Below, piece after piece: positions 1-8,464 of a stretch of 64,000 nucleotides of DNA. The notes beneath the pieces were generated by a model that was given only the letters and a program-made list of their open reading frames with translations, was not told where the DNA came from and made no database searches. Both the position numbers and the translations under genes were made by a program. This DNA comes from Acetobacteraceae bacterium (GTDB lineage Bacteria > Pseudomonadota > Alphaproteobacteria > Acetobacterales > Acetobacteraceae): NCBI GenBank assembly GCA_009693865.1, contig SHWL01000005.1, positions 1-64,000 of the forward strand. Reading direction: 5' to 3'. The stretch's first letter is position 1, and each line of letters begins with the position of its first letter.

Positions 1-212
1 GAGTCCGCTTCATACTGGAAGCCGAGAACGCCTTGTGCCACGATCGCGCACCCCGTTGGTGATGGTTTCTGATTCGCAAACCGAGACTATCTCCCTGATT
101 CGTCAGGGCCAACGGGGAACTGATGTTTTTTTGATGCGGAATTCAGGGCCAATGCGGGGATATCCAGGCCCGTCCGATCAGCCGTGAGTTACGAGAGAAC
201 CTTGGATGAAGG
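1..212. other. Non-coding left edge of window
   Basis: No convincing gene is seen here. A 9-bp inverted repeat (ccccgttgg at 51-59, ccaacgggg at 109-117) is followed by a run of seven T at about 125-131. The phrase cagggccaa appears twice, near 104 and 150. The loop is long, so a terminator is only a weak possibility. The region is less GC-rich than the neighbouring genes. Confidence 0.3.
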
Positions 213-968
213 CTATCGCCCGCCATCCACCGCCAGGATCTGCCCATTTACGAATCCGGACAAATCCGACGCGAAGAAGACGACCGCGTTTGCGATGTCC
301 TCGGCCGTGCCAAGGCGCTTCATGGCGATGCGGTCCACCAGCGCGCGTTGCCCGTCCGGACCGTAACTGTCCCACTGAAGCTCGGTCGCCACGTTGGTGC
401 GGATGAACCCGGGCGCCACCGAATTCACCGTGATGCCGAACGGCCCGAGTTCGTGCGCCAGTTGCCGGGTCAGCCCGACGACGGCGTGCTTGGCCGAGCA
501 ATAAGCCTGAATCCCGGTCAGCGAAGCCTGCAATCCGGCACCCGAACTGATGTTGACGATTCGGCCCGAGCCGCTTCGTTTCATACCCGGCGCGGCGGCC
601 CGGCACAGGGCAAAAGCGGCGTTGACGCCAATATCGAAAATCACATCCCAGTCCGCGTCTGGAACGTCCTCGATCGGCCGGTTTGTTTGGCCCGCGACAC
701 CACCGGCGTTGTTCACCAGCACGTCGATCGCGCCGCCTGTCGCGCGCTCGATTCCGGCGATCCACGCCGCGCCCGCCCCCCGATCGCGCAGATCGACCAC
801 CTGGGCCGTGATCCCTTCGACGGTGGCAGTCTCCGCGATCGTTGCGGAGGTTACGTCGGTCGCGAAAACGCGCGCGCCAAGCGAGGCGAACCGCCGGGCG
901 ATCGCCCGCCCAAAACCGTGACCCGCGCCGGTGACCGCCACGGTCTTGTCGTCGAACCGGATTTGCAT
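213..968 (-). CDS. SDR family NAD(P)-dependent oxidoreductase
   Basis: A 251-aa classical short-chain dehydrogenase/reductase, expected to be cytosolic and to act on an alcohol or ketone. Visible motifs are the nucleotide-binding TGAGHGFG near residue 14, NNAG near 87, a catalytic Ser in NISSGAG and the YCSAK (YxxxK) active site near 155. The C-terminus ends in the usual VDGGR. The length is normal for the family. The ATG at 968 follows an AAGGAG about 10 nt upstream. The gene stands alone, with no operon partner in the window. The substrate cannot be told from sequence. Confidence 0.93.
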   Translation of the reverse strand: MQIRFDDKTVAVTGAGHGFGRAIARRFASLGARVFATDVTSATIAETATVEGITAQVVDLRDRGAGAAWIAGIERATGGAIDVLVNNAGGVAGQTNRPIEDVPDADWDVIFDIGVNAAFALCRAAAPGMKRSGSGRIVNISSGAGLQASLTGIQAYCSAKHAVVGLTRQLAHELGPFGITVNSVAPGFIRTNVATELQWDSYGPDGQRALVDRIAMKRLGTAEDIANAVVFFASDLSGFVNGQILAVDGGR

Positions 969-1101
969 CGCGCGCTTGCTCCTTCACATGAGATCGTCCC
1001 GGCGGATCTCCCGTGGGATGATGCCTTCTCTCGTCTGTCGGGAACACTGCCATCGCGCGATGCTGGCGTCCGTGTCCGGGAACAGGTGGCGGCCCTGCTC
1101 C

Positions 1102-1302
1102 TCAACCCGGCCAGTTCACGAACTGGTCGCAATTCCGCCGCCCAGCCATGAGGCAGTCTTCCAACAGGCTCTTCTTGTGCAACGTCTTGGCCAGCAGCAG
1201 ACCAGCGATCAGCAACACCAGGACGATGGCGATCGCCGCGAGGCCGTTGGTGCGGCGATCCGCTTCCTCACGATCCCGGGCGTGATCAGGCAAATCCGGC
1301 AT
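1102..1302 (-). CDS. Small single-pass membrane protein, unknown function
   Basis: Using the ATG at 1302, this is a 66-aa protein. A charged, acidic/basic N-terminus (MPDLPDHARDREEADRR) leads into one hydrophobic helix (about residues 20-40: AIAIVLVLLIAGLLLA), then a basic KTLHKK and a short tail with two cysteines. The frame is open further upstream, but the longer version has atypical composition. It is divergent from the glycosylase gene to its right. No family is recognised. The topology (acidic N-terminus, single helix, positive flank after it) makes a real gene plausible. Confidence 0.5.
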   Translation of the reverse strand: MPDLPDHARDREEADRRTNGLAAIAIVLVLLIAGLLLAKTLHKKSLLEDCLMAGRRNCDQFVNWPG

Positions 1303-1388
1303 GGCACTTTCTGTGTCGGCGCCACAAGGCGCGGGCACCGGCGGGCGCATGGTTGCACGCTGCGCCCTGCCCCGTCCATATTCTCGCC

Positions 1389-2027
1389 ATGTCACGGGAG
1401 GCCATGCGGCATCTGAGCGGCACCGAGCCGCGGTTCGCCGCCTTGATCCAACGCGTCGGCCCGCCCAAACTGGGCGTGGAGCGCGGCCGGGGACTGTACG
1501 AAGCCCTGATCCGCGCCATCGCCCACCAACAACTGCACGGCAAGGCGGCGGAATCGATCCTGGCCCGCTTCGTGGCGTTGTTTCCAGGGGAGGACTTCCC
1601 CTCGCCCGAGCGCGTGCTGGACACCAGCGGCGACGTCGTGCGCGCCTGCGGCTTCTCCGCCGCCAAGCTGGCCGCGATTCAAGACGTCTGCGCGAAGACC
1701 CTGGACGGAACGGTGCCCGACCGGCGCCGTGCCTCGAGATTGTCCGACGCGGAGCTGATCGAACGCCTGACCACGATCCGCGGCGTTGGCCGCTGGACCG
1801 TCGAAATGCTCCTGATCTTCACCCTGGGCCGGCCCGACGTCCTGCCGGTGGACGATTTCGGCGTGCGCGAGGGGTATCGCGTGCTGTTCGAACTGGACGT
1901 CCAACCAAAACCCAAGGCATTCGCCGAGTTGGGGCTGACGTGGGCTCCGCACCGGTCGGTAGCGACCTGGTATTTCTATCGCGCGGTCGAGGAAGCGAGG
2001 CGCCAGGGACCGGCCAGCCGGGCATAG
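1389..2027 (+). CDS. DNA-3-methyladenine glycosylase II-like (HhH-GPD) protein
   Basis: About 212 aa, in the range of AlkA-type bacterial glycosylases that lack the extra N-terminal domain of E. coli AlkA. The HhH-GPD core is visible: a helix-hairpin-helix at TIRGVGRWTVEM, followed by DVLPVDDFGVREG, which carries the conserved catalytic aspartate. The family excises alkylated bases in base excision repair. The start at 1389 gives SREAMRHLS as N-terminus. An in-frame ATG at 1353 is possible but has no better ribosome site. No adaptive-response gene lies nearby. Confidence 0.9.
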   Translation: MSREAMRHLSGTEPRFAALIQRVGPPKLGVERGRGLYEALIRAIAHQQLHGKAAESILARFVALFPGEDFPSPERVLDTSGDVVRACGFSAAKLAAIQDVCAKTLDGTVPDRRRASRLSDAELIERLTTIRGVGRWTVEMLLIFTLGRPDVLPVDDFGVREGYRVLFELDVQPKPKAFAELGLTWAPHRSVATWYFYRAVEEARRQGPASRA

Positions 2028-2094
2028 AAGGTCGACAGGGCTACGTGCCTGTCGCAGGATACGCCGTGAACCATGCCAGGGAAGGAAACCGAAA

Positions 2095-2655
2095 ATGCCC
2101 GAAACGCCAACCTTTGGACGTTACGCCGAGATCCCCTATGACCAGATGACGCCGGAGCAGCAGGAAGGCTATCGCTCCATGATGGAGAGCCGCGGCGGGC
2201 TTCCCGGACCAAGCAAAATCTGGATCCACAATCCGAAGCTGGCCAAAGTCGCGGGGCCGTTCGGTGGCCATTTCCACGCCGGCCATTACTCCCTGACCGA
2301 ACGCGAGCGCGAGATCGCCGTCTGCATCATTTGCAGCAAATTTCATTCCGCCTATCCGACCAACGCGCATGAGCGGCGCGGCAAGGAAGTCGGGCTGCCG
2401 GCCGACAAGGTCGAGGCCATCATCGCGGGCCTGCAAACCTCATTCACCGACGAGCGCGAACAGGTCGTCTATGAGATGGCGACGGCGCTGGCCAATGCGC
2501 GCTGGGTTCCTCGGGGGCTTTACGATCGCGCGGTCAAGGCGCTTGGCCATGTCGGCATCACCGACGTGATCACGTTGATGGGTCATTACAGCAGCGTCTC
2601 GATGACCCTGGCGTTTTACGACGTGCCGGCCGGGGCGACGGGCATGGCGCGTTGA
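2095..2655 (+). CDS. Carboxymuconolactone decarboxylase family protein
   Basis: A 186-aa protein of the CMD/AhpD fold family. The segment SLTEREREIAVCIICSKFHS followed by AYPTNAHE aligns with the family's active-site helix, but the CxxC pair of AhpD-type members is absent; the Cys residues present lie on the wrong side of the helix. It therefore resembles the gamma-CMD-like group rather than a thiol peroxidase. A close paralogue lies at 42616-43170 with the same N-terminal pattern (FGRYEELP / FGRYAEIP). A GGAAGG site precedes the ATG. It is probably a metabolic enzyme of unknown substrate. Confidence 0.88.
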   Translation: MPETPTFGRYAEIPYDQMTPEQQEGYRSMMESRGGLPGPSKIWIHNPKLAKVAGPFGGHFHAGHYSLTEREREIAVCIICSKFHSAYPTNAHERRGKEVGLPADKVEAIIAGLQTSFTDEREQVVYEMATALANARWVPRGLYDRAVKALGHVGITDVITLMGHYSSVSMTLAFYDVPAGATGMAR

Positions 2656-2679
2656 GGGAGCTGGCCTGACCCGCGATAG

Positions 2680-3216
2680 TCATCGTAGGACGCCGAGCCC
2701 GCCCAGTACACCGCCCGCGACGAGTACGAAAATCGGATTGAGCCGCGTTAGAAGCATGAGCGCGGCAGCGGCGGCGGTCACGGTGGCGGCTCGCCAGTCG
2801 TGATCGGCCGCGCGCGCCATCACGGCGCCGCTGGCAATGACGAGCCCGATGGTCACGGGAGCCAGTCCGATCCGCGCGATGCGCTGCCAGGGCGCGGATC
2901 GGAACCTGTCCCACAGCCGGTACACGCTGAAATAAAGCACGCAGGCTGGGCCGAAGGTCGCGAGCGCGCTCACGATGGCGCCCGGCATTCCCCACACTTT
3001 CCAGCCGACGAAACTCATCATCAGGATCATGTTGGGTCCGGGAATGGCCTGCGCCAGCGCGAAGAAATTGGTGAATTCCTGGTCCGTCATCCAGCCATGC
3101 GTTGTGACGACGAACGAGCGGACGTCCGGCAGCACTGTGGGGAAACCGCCGAAGCTGATCGATGACAGCATGGCGAGACGGGCGCTCAACTCGACAAGGT
3201 CGGAAAGACTGTTCAT
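2680..3216 (-). CDS. Chromate transporter ChrA, second half-size subunit
   Basis: From the ATG at 3216 this is 178 aa, one CHR domain. Family hallmarks are SFGGFPTVLPD near the N-terminus and AQAIPGPNM in the first third, then several hydrophobic helices. Short-chain CHR proteins are encoded as adjacent pairs that act together, as seen here: the first codon overlaps the stop of the upstream half (ATGA). The frame is open for another 140 codons upstream, but that part lies inside the partner gene and is a shadow. Chromate export is the family's known function; other anions are possible. Confidence 0.88.
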   Translation of the reverse strand: MNSLSDLVELSARLAMLSSISFGGFPTVLPDVRSFVVTTHGWMTDQEFTNFFALAQAIPGPNMILMMSFVGWKVWGMPGAIVSALATFGPACVLYFSVYRLWDRFRSAPWQRIARIGLAPVTIGLVIASGAVMARAADHDWRAATVTAAAAALMLLTRLNPIFVLVAGGVLGGLGVLR

Positions 3217-3776
3217 TGCGCTTTTGAAAATTCGATTTGAGTAACGGTCAGGCTGACCAGCGCCATGCCGAAGAGAACCGCGAGAAATGGTAGATTCGTG
3301 AACACCATGACACCGAAGGTGAGCGCGGCGACGAACAAGGCAATCGGGCGGCCGCGATGTGGCAGCAGCATTCTGATCCCGGTCGCGATCAGCAGTCCGG
3401 CCGCGGCCGCGGAAACTCCCCCGAGAATGTCGCGAAAGACGGCAATATGGGTGTATCGGAGGTACAGCATGCCAAGCGAGAAACCGATCGCGCCAGGTAC
3501 CAAAAGGAAGCCAGACATGGCGGCGATCGTTCCGGCCGTGCCGCGTAGCCTGGCCCCGGTACAGACCGCGATGCCGATCATGTTCGGCCCGGGCATGAAC
3601 TGGCAAAAACTCATGATATCCGCGAAGTCTTCCTCGCTGGTCCATCGGCGCTGCTCGACGACGATGTAACGCGCCCAGGCGAGCCCGCCGCCAAAGCCAA
3701 AAAGCGAGACTTGCAGGAATGCGGCGAACAGCGCGGCGAGCGAAACGGGGTCAGCGATTTTCTGTTGTTCGGCCAT
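3213..3776 (-). CDS. Chromate transporter ChrA, first half-size subunit
   Basis: 187 aa, one CHR domain with FGFGGGLAWARY near residue 27 and QFMPGPNM near residue 59, followed by membrane helices. It is paired with the downstream half through a 4-nt ATGA overlap, indicating translational coupling. A GGGAGT site lies before the ATG at 3776. The two halves differ in sequence, as in other short-chain CHR pairs with antiparallel topology. No ChrB-type regulator is adjacent. Confidence 0.88.
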   Translation of the reverse strand: MAEQQKIADPVSLAALFAAFLQVSLFGFGGGLAWARYIVVEQRRWTSEEDFADIMSFCQFMPGPNMIGIAVCTGARLRGTAGTIAAMSGFLLVPGAIGFSLGMLYLRYTHIAVFRDILGGVSAAAAGLLIATGIRMLLPHRGRPIALFVAALTFGVMVFTNLPFLAVLFGMALVSLTVTQIEFSKAQ

Positions 3777-4029
3777 GCCGATACTCCCAACCTCGCATGG
3801 TCAAGAAAGTTTCAGGTTGACCGTGATGGGCCGAGGGCCGCCACGTGTCCAGTCGAGGCACGACCGCTCCGATCGCGAATTCGTTAGGGGGCGAGACGCA
3901 ATTTTCGCATCGGCCAACTGCCGCCGCCGGTTCGCGCGGCTGTCAGCGAGGCCGGGCTGTCGCTGGGACCGTGACCCAGACCGGGTCACCGCCCCAGTGA
4001 CGGATTCTCGTTCGGATTATCGCGGCCGG

Positions 4030-4659
4030 TTACCGGACGGGGGAGAAGGCCGCCGGAATCAGCAGCTTGTTCTCCTGGCTGACCGGGCGCACCCCGCTCT
4101 GCGGCGGCCAGGCGCCACCCGGCTTGCGAGACGCCTCGCGAACGCGGGCGCGCTCGTTCACGTCCTTGTAAACCCAGGTGTGGATGAACTTGTTGAGCCC
4201 GCCGAGTTCGCTCGTCCAGCAGGCCGCCAAGGGTGAGAGTTGCTCGCGCGCCTCGATGGCCTTGCCCCATGCGTCCAGCACTTTGGGCATATCGCCCGGC
4301 GCGTAGGTGTAGGTCCGCATTTCATACACGTTCCCGGTGCCATGGTCGCGGCTGCCCAGGGCGCGCATGAAGGGGGCGGGGTTCATGATCTCGGACTCCA
4401 TCGCCACGATCAGATCGCCGCCGCCTGGTAGTTTCGCCAGTTCCGTGTCCGCGGCCATCGCGGCGCGGACGGAGGTCCGCTGTCCCAGGTCGGTGTAGGG
4501 ATAGACGTGGATCACCTGGTTGAGAGGGCCGAACTCGGTGTGCCAAAAGGCGCCCAACTTCGAGTGCTTCTCCCGCAGGGGGAGCCGTTTGGCGTAACGC
4601 TCCTCAAAGTCGGCGGTGGCCCCTGTGCGCAGGGTGTAGGTGCGAACTTCGTAGATCAT
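4030..4659 (-). CDS. NIPSNAP family protein (two domains)
   Basis: 209 aa from the ATG at 4659, which has GGAGG 8 nt upstream; the longer open frame above it is not supported. Two NIPSNAP repeats are visible, each beginning with a Y-E-[VM]-R-T-Y-T pattern: MIYEVRTYTLRTG at residue 1 and VYEMRTYTYAPGDM about residue 112. Each carries the N[QK][VF]IH and WxSELGGLNK/FWHTEFGPLNQ stretch. The fold is a ferredoxin-like barrel with no assigned reaction in bacteria; members often sit in catabolic clusters, as here. Confidence 0.9.
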   Translation of the reverse strand: MIYEVRTYTLRTGATADFEERYAKRLPLREKHSKLGAFWHTEFGPLNQVIHVYPYTDLGQRTSVRAAMAADTELAKLPGGGDLIVAMESEIMNPAPFMRALGSRDHGTGNVYEMRTYTYAPGDMPKVLDAWGKAIEAREQLSPLAACWTSELGGLNKFIHTWVYKDVNERARVREASRKPGGAWPPQSGVRPVSQENKLLIPAAFSPVR

Positions 4660-4882
4660 CGGCGCATCCTCCAGTTGATGGTGGTGTTCGAAGCGATTGC
4701 CGGCGGACCGGTTACGCGCTTTGCTCTGATAGGCGGGTAGTTTCTTGGTGGTCAGGCGCGGCCTGATCCGCTCGGCGTCGTCCAACTTAGGCCGATCTTT
4801 CGTCCGGTCATAGGGCGTGGACGGCAGGCGCAGCCGTCGACGGTTGAATTGAACAAAAATCCTGCACGTGCCACAAAATCGC

Positions 4883-5083
4883 ATGGACAAGACCATCCAC
4901 AAATATACCAGCTTCGATGCGATGAAGGCCGATGAATACCGGTACTGGCAGAGCCGGTCCGTGCAAGAGCGGATGGATGCCGTATCTGAACTTACTCTGG
5001 CCCTGTAAGCGATGAAGGGGGGTGCCACGGATGTACCCAGACTTCAAAGAACTCTTGTCCGTATTCAACACCCACAAGGTTAA
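4883..5083 (+). pseudogene. Small partner of nucleotidyltransferase module, interrupted by a stop
   Basis: The frame starting MDKTIHKYTSFDAMKADEY runs 41 codons to a TAA at 5006-5008. It then continues in the same frame as AMKGGATDVPRLQRTL to a second stop at 5081-5083. From memory, intact homologues read through this point with a tyrosine (LALYAMKG-like), so TAA for TAC/TAT is a nonsense mutation. The 66-codon parent would be the small gene that habitually precedes a DUF6036-type nucleotidyltransferase, which follows here in an overlapping frame. Probably non-functional, unless the 41-aa fragment is active. Confidence 0.7.
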
Positions 5084-5232
5084 ATATCTGATCGTAGGTC
5101 GATACCTCGACCGGTCTTACGGCATATTTCATCTCTGGCGGCGATTTGTTGAGCGCGAAGCTCGCGGCGGGACGGCCGCGGGACATCGCCGACGCGGACG
5201 CGATCCGCAAAGCGGCCGGAAGGAAAGATTAG
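5031..5232 (+). pseudogene. Nucleotidyltransferase (DUF6036/AbiEii-like) remnant
   Basis: The N-terminus MYPDFKELLSVFNTHKVKYL-IVG is the start of a nucleotidyltransferase-fold protein. It breaks at about 5100 and resumes in another frame as STGLTAYFISGGDLLSAKLA, then AGRPRDIADADAIRKAAG, ending at TAG 5230-5232. That is the family's C-terminus. The central part, including the metal-binding aspartates, is deleted and the two ends are out of frame. The junction lies at a short palindrome (ggtcga-tacc-tcgacc). Its partner gene overlaps upstream and is also broken. Confidence 0.75.
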
Positions 5233-5503
5233 CGTTATTGATGGCACAATCGAGGCGTCCGAAACGTGCGACGGTGCCGGCGACCAGAGCTTCGATATCG
5301 GTCTGCTGGCGAACATCGGTACGGATGAACAGGCCCTGTCCGCCCAAACTCTCGATCTGCCGTACCACGGCTTCACTCTGCTCGGTACGACGGGCGTCGA
5401 TGGCCACTTTCGCGCCATCGCGCGCGAACCGCAGCGCGGTGGCAGCGCCGATCCCGGAACTCCCACCCGTGATGAGTATGACCTTATCTTTGAACGATCC
5501 CGT
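5233..5503 (-). pseudogene. SDR oxidoreductase N-terminal remnant with lost start codon
   Basis: On the minus strand the frame reads (T)GSFKDKVILITGGSSGIG, then a continuous SDR N-terminal half (FARDGAKVAIDARRTEQ, TDVRQQTDIEALV, RLDCAINNA). At the expected initiator the codon is ACG (5501-5503), preceded two codons up by TAA, so ATG to ACG is likely. The gene is cut exactly at the NNAG motif, where it abuts the end of the nucleotidyltransferase remnant. The catalytic Tyr-Lys half is missing. Clearly non-functional as an SDR. Confidence 0.75.
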
Positions 5504-5819
5504 GTTTTACGTTCCTTCCTTGCATTGTTGCGCAGTGGTGCTCGGGCCGGCCGCGCAGTGGTATTTTATCGCCAGACATTCCATCGCGCCTTGTGAATGC
5601 ACAGACTTTCCCTTCGGCCACGTCGCGTTCGTCTATCGGCTCGAACGTGATATCCACCGCATGTCGGTGACACGGCGACGGGCGAACGCTCTGTCCAGCG
5701 GCCGGCCTCATCCCTGGTTGAACGACACTCCTCTCCGCCAGCCAGGCACGGCGGAGATCGAGCCATGTCCAGTCCTGACATCTCGTGCCGATGACGCCAA
5801 ACGGCGCGCGGCGCGATCT
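5504..5819. other. 316-bp stretch with no recognisable gene
   Basis: Between the SDR remnant and the Fic gene. Open frames exist on both strands but none gives a recognisable product or a good ribosome site. It may be further decayed sequence belonging to the neighbouring relics. Confidence 0.4.
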
Positions 5820-6914
5820 TCATGACCATGCGGCCAGGGAGTAACTGGTGCTCCGCCCCCGGGCCGGATCCTTGTTCAGGACACCGCGCCCGACGAGATC
5901 GTCGATGTCGCGCAGCGCCGTGTCCTGCGAGCATTTCGTGAGCAGGGCCCATTTGGACGAGGTGAGCTTACCCTCAAATCCATTGAGCAGCCGATTGACG
6001 ATCGCGCGCTGCCGGCCGTTGAGCGGTGTCCCGGCATGTCTCTCCCAGAACCGCGCCTTTTTGAAGACAGTCCCAAGTGTATCCTCGGCATGATCGAACG
6101 CGCGACTGAGGCATGAGAGAAACCATTCCAGCCAGGCCGTGATATCGAGGCTCCCCTTTTGTGCTGCTTCCAGCGCATCGTAGTACGCTTTGCGTTCAAG
6201 ACGAATCCGCGCCGACATACTATAGAATCGCTGAAAACTCTGTTCGGAGCGGGAAAGCGCCATGTCGGCGATCGCGCGGGCAATCCGGCCGTTACCATCG
6301 TCAAACGGATGCAGGGTCACGAACCACAGATGCGCCACCGCGGATTTCAAAACCAGATCCATGGAGGGACCGTCGTTAAACCAATCCAGAAATGTTCGAA
6401 TTTCCCGATCGAGCCGGCGAGCGGCCGGTGCCTCGAAATGCACCCGCTCGCGGCCAACGGGACCGGACACCGACTGCATGGGGCCTTTGGCATCGTCGCG
6501 CCAGGCGCCAACCATCATCCCACTGCGTCCGGTGGGAAACAGCGCCGCGTGCCAGTCGAACAGCCGCGCGCGGGTCAAGGGCGTGGCGTAATGCCGTGTC
6601 GCGTCCAGCATCATTTCGACCACGCCCTCGACCTGACGATCCGCCGGGGTGAGCGCACCGATATCCATGCCGAGGCGGCGTGCGATCGAGGACCGCACTT
6701 GCGCCTTGTTGAGCACTTCGCCTTCGATTTCACTGGTTTTGAGCACATCCTCCGTGAGGGTCTGGAGGGTGGCCTCGGCCCGCGATGCGAAACCCAGGCT
6801 TTCCATCCGCCCGATCAGCCGCCCCTGACGGTGACGCACGGCCGCGAGCGGTTCCTCCAGGCGCGCATGGCTCCAGTGGAATTTTGGCCAGTCCGCCAGA
6901 TCGTGGATATACAT
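5820..6914 (-). CDS. Fic family protein (AMPylation/nucleotide transfer), class II
   Basis: 364 aa. The Fic core motif is complete: HPFDDGNGR at residues 202-210, followed by IARAI. An N-terminal inhibitory helix SEIEGE (residues 61-66, [S/T]xxxE[G/N]) marks a class II, self-inhibited Fic enzyme. The N-terminal ~90 residues fit the DUF4172 region, and the C-terminal 80 residues look like a winged-helix domain (RDIDDLVGRGVL). Known Fic proteins AMPylate target proteins; the target is unknown here. It stands alone, not in an operon, beside the decayed nucleotidyltransferase module. Confidence 0.92.
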   Translation of the reverse strand: MYIHDLADWPKFHWSHARLEEPLAAVRHRQGRLIGRMESLGFASRAEATLQTLTEDVLKTSEIEGEVLNKAQVRSSIARRLGMDIGALTPADRQVEGVVEMMLDATRHYATPLTRARLFDWHAALFPTGRSGMMVGAWRDDAKGPMQSVSGPVGRERVHFEAPAARRLDREIRTFLDWFNDGPSMDLVLKSAVAHLWFVTLHPFDDGNGRIARAIADMALSRSEQSFQRFYSMSARIRLERKAYYDALEAAQKGSLDITAWLEWFLSCLSRAFDHAEDTLGTVFKKARFWERHAGTPLNGRQRAIVNRLLNGFEGKLTSSKWALLTKCSQDTALRDIDDLVGRGVLNKDPARGRSTSYSLAAWS

Positions 6915-7148
6915 CGCTATTCACCGCATTTCACGCGGAGATTATGAGCGTTATTCACCGCACCGGCAATCCCGATCGGCGTCTGACGGGCAAAAGAAAC
7001 AGTGCGCGTTGGCCGGGCCAGATGAAGCAGAGCCCGCACCCACAAAAGGTCATGCTCTCCTCGGAGGAAGGGTGTATCGGCGTTGGGCGGGTCCGGCGGC
7101 TGAATTAGCCGCGCTCGCGGCGAGTCCGTGCAGACCCGCCGCCAAGCC

Positions 7149-8348
7149 TCAGACGATGCCGTCCCGCCGCAACCCCGCGACCGCCTCCGCGTCCAGCCCG
7201 AGCCAATCCCCTAGCACCTCGCCGGTGTGCTCCCCCAATAACGGCGCAGACTTAACCTCCGTCGGCACCCCATCGAACCGCACCGGCCAGGTCGGCATCG
7301 TCATCGTCCGATCCCCGTGCGTCATCGTTTGCAAAATCCCGCGTTCCCGGAAGGTCGGTTCATTAATCAGCTCCTGCGTGTCAAGCACGGCCCCGGCAGG
7401 CACACCGACGCCACTCAACTGCGTCATCGCCTCGATCTTCGTGCGCTGCGACGTCCAACCCGTAACGATCTCATCGACCTCCGCCTCGCATTTCAACCGC
7501 GCATCCGGCGTCTCATACTTCGGATTGCCAATCAGATCCTCGCGCCCGATCAGCTTCAACAACCTTGGCCAATGCTCGGGGTTCGCGCGGCTCGTCAGCA
7601 AATAAACATAATCGTTCGGCCCGCCCGGCTTGCACGGATAAATCCCGCCCGGCGGATTATTCGCCGGTGGCCGTCGCGGCGCCGCCTTGCCCGTGCGAGC
7701 CTGCGTGATGAACCCGCCCCGGCTGTAATGCATCACCGAGTCCTGCATCGCCACCTGCAGCCGCCGTCCCTTGCCCGTCCGAGCCCGATCGAACAAAGCG
7801 CTCACGATACTGAACGCCAGCAGCATCCCGGTGCCGGTATCGCCGATCGTCGGCCCGGGCTTGATCGGCCTTCCATTAAGCTCGCCGGTGATGCTCATCG
7901 ATCCGCCGGCCGCCTGAGCGATCGGGTCGAACGACAGCCCGTTCTCATACGGGCTCCCGGCCCCAAACCCCTTCACCTGGGCGTAGATGATCTTCGGATT
8001 GATCGCGCTGACGACGTCGTAGCCAAGGCCCAGCCGCTCGACCGCGCCGGGCGCGAAATTCTCGGTGAAGACATCGGCGTGCTTCACCATCTCCTTGACC
8101 AGCGCCAGCCCACGCTCCGATTTCAAATTCACCGTGATCGAGCGCTTGTTGGCGTTGTACATCATGAAATAATACGCGTCGCCGAAGCCCGTGCGGCCCG
8201 CCTCGCCGCCCTTCGGGTTCTCCACCTTCGCGATATCGGCGCCCATCCAGGCGAGCGCCTCGGTGCAGGTCGTGCCAGCCTCGAATTGCGTCAGATCGAG
8301 CACGCGAATACCGGCCAGACAGCCGGGGGATGCGGGAGTTACGGCCAT
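7149..8348 (-). CDS. CaiB/BaiF family CoA transferase
   Basis: 399 aa from the ATG at 8348, which has AGGAG 8 nt upstream. Class III CoA-transferase features: VLDLTQFEAG near the N-terminus, GADIAKVENPKGGE, and IGDTGTGM, where Asp170 matches the catalytic aspartate that forms the acyl-enzyme anhydride in formyl-CoA transferase. The enzyme would move CoA between carboxylic acids in the cytosol. The acid cannot be identified. The upstream neighbour on the same strand is a broken MFS transporter, possibly its former uptake partner. Confidence 0.93.
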   Translation of the reverse strand: MAVTPASPGCLAGIRVLDLTQFEAGTTCTEALAWMGADIAKVENPKGGEAGRTGFGDAYYFMMYNANKRSITVNLKSERGLALVKEMVKHADVFTENFAPGAVERLGLGYDVVSAINPKIIYAQVKGFGAGSPYENGLSFDPIAQAAGGSMSITGELNGRPIKPGPTIGDTGTGMLLAFSIVSALFDRARTGKGRRLQVAMQDSVMHYSRGGFITQARTGKAAPRRPPANNPPGGIYPCKPGGPNDYVYLLTSRANPEHWPRLLKLIGREDLIGNPKYETPDARLKCEAEVDEIVTGWTSQRTKIEAMTQLSGVGVPAGAVLDTQELINEPTFRERGILQTMTHGDRTMTMPTWPVRFDGVPTEVKSAPLLGEHTGEVLGDWLGLDAEAVAGLRRDGIV

Positions 8349-8464
8349 GGGGAGACTCCTTTCCGGGGGGAGGAAACCTTGATTCACTCCCGCGCGGGCC
8401 GGGTGTCAATCGGCGCGTTAACACCGCGGCAATTCAAATTTTGCCGGCGGCGCCAATTCGTCAT

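Noticed and set aside
5022-5825. 267-codon plus-strand frame
   Set aside because: It begins in the nucleotidyltransferase remnant and runs out of frame through the SDR remnant and non-coding DNA; a chance fusion, not a gene.
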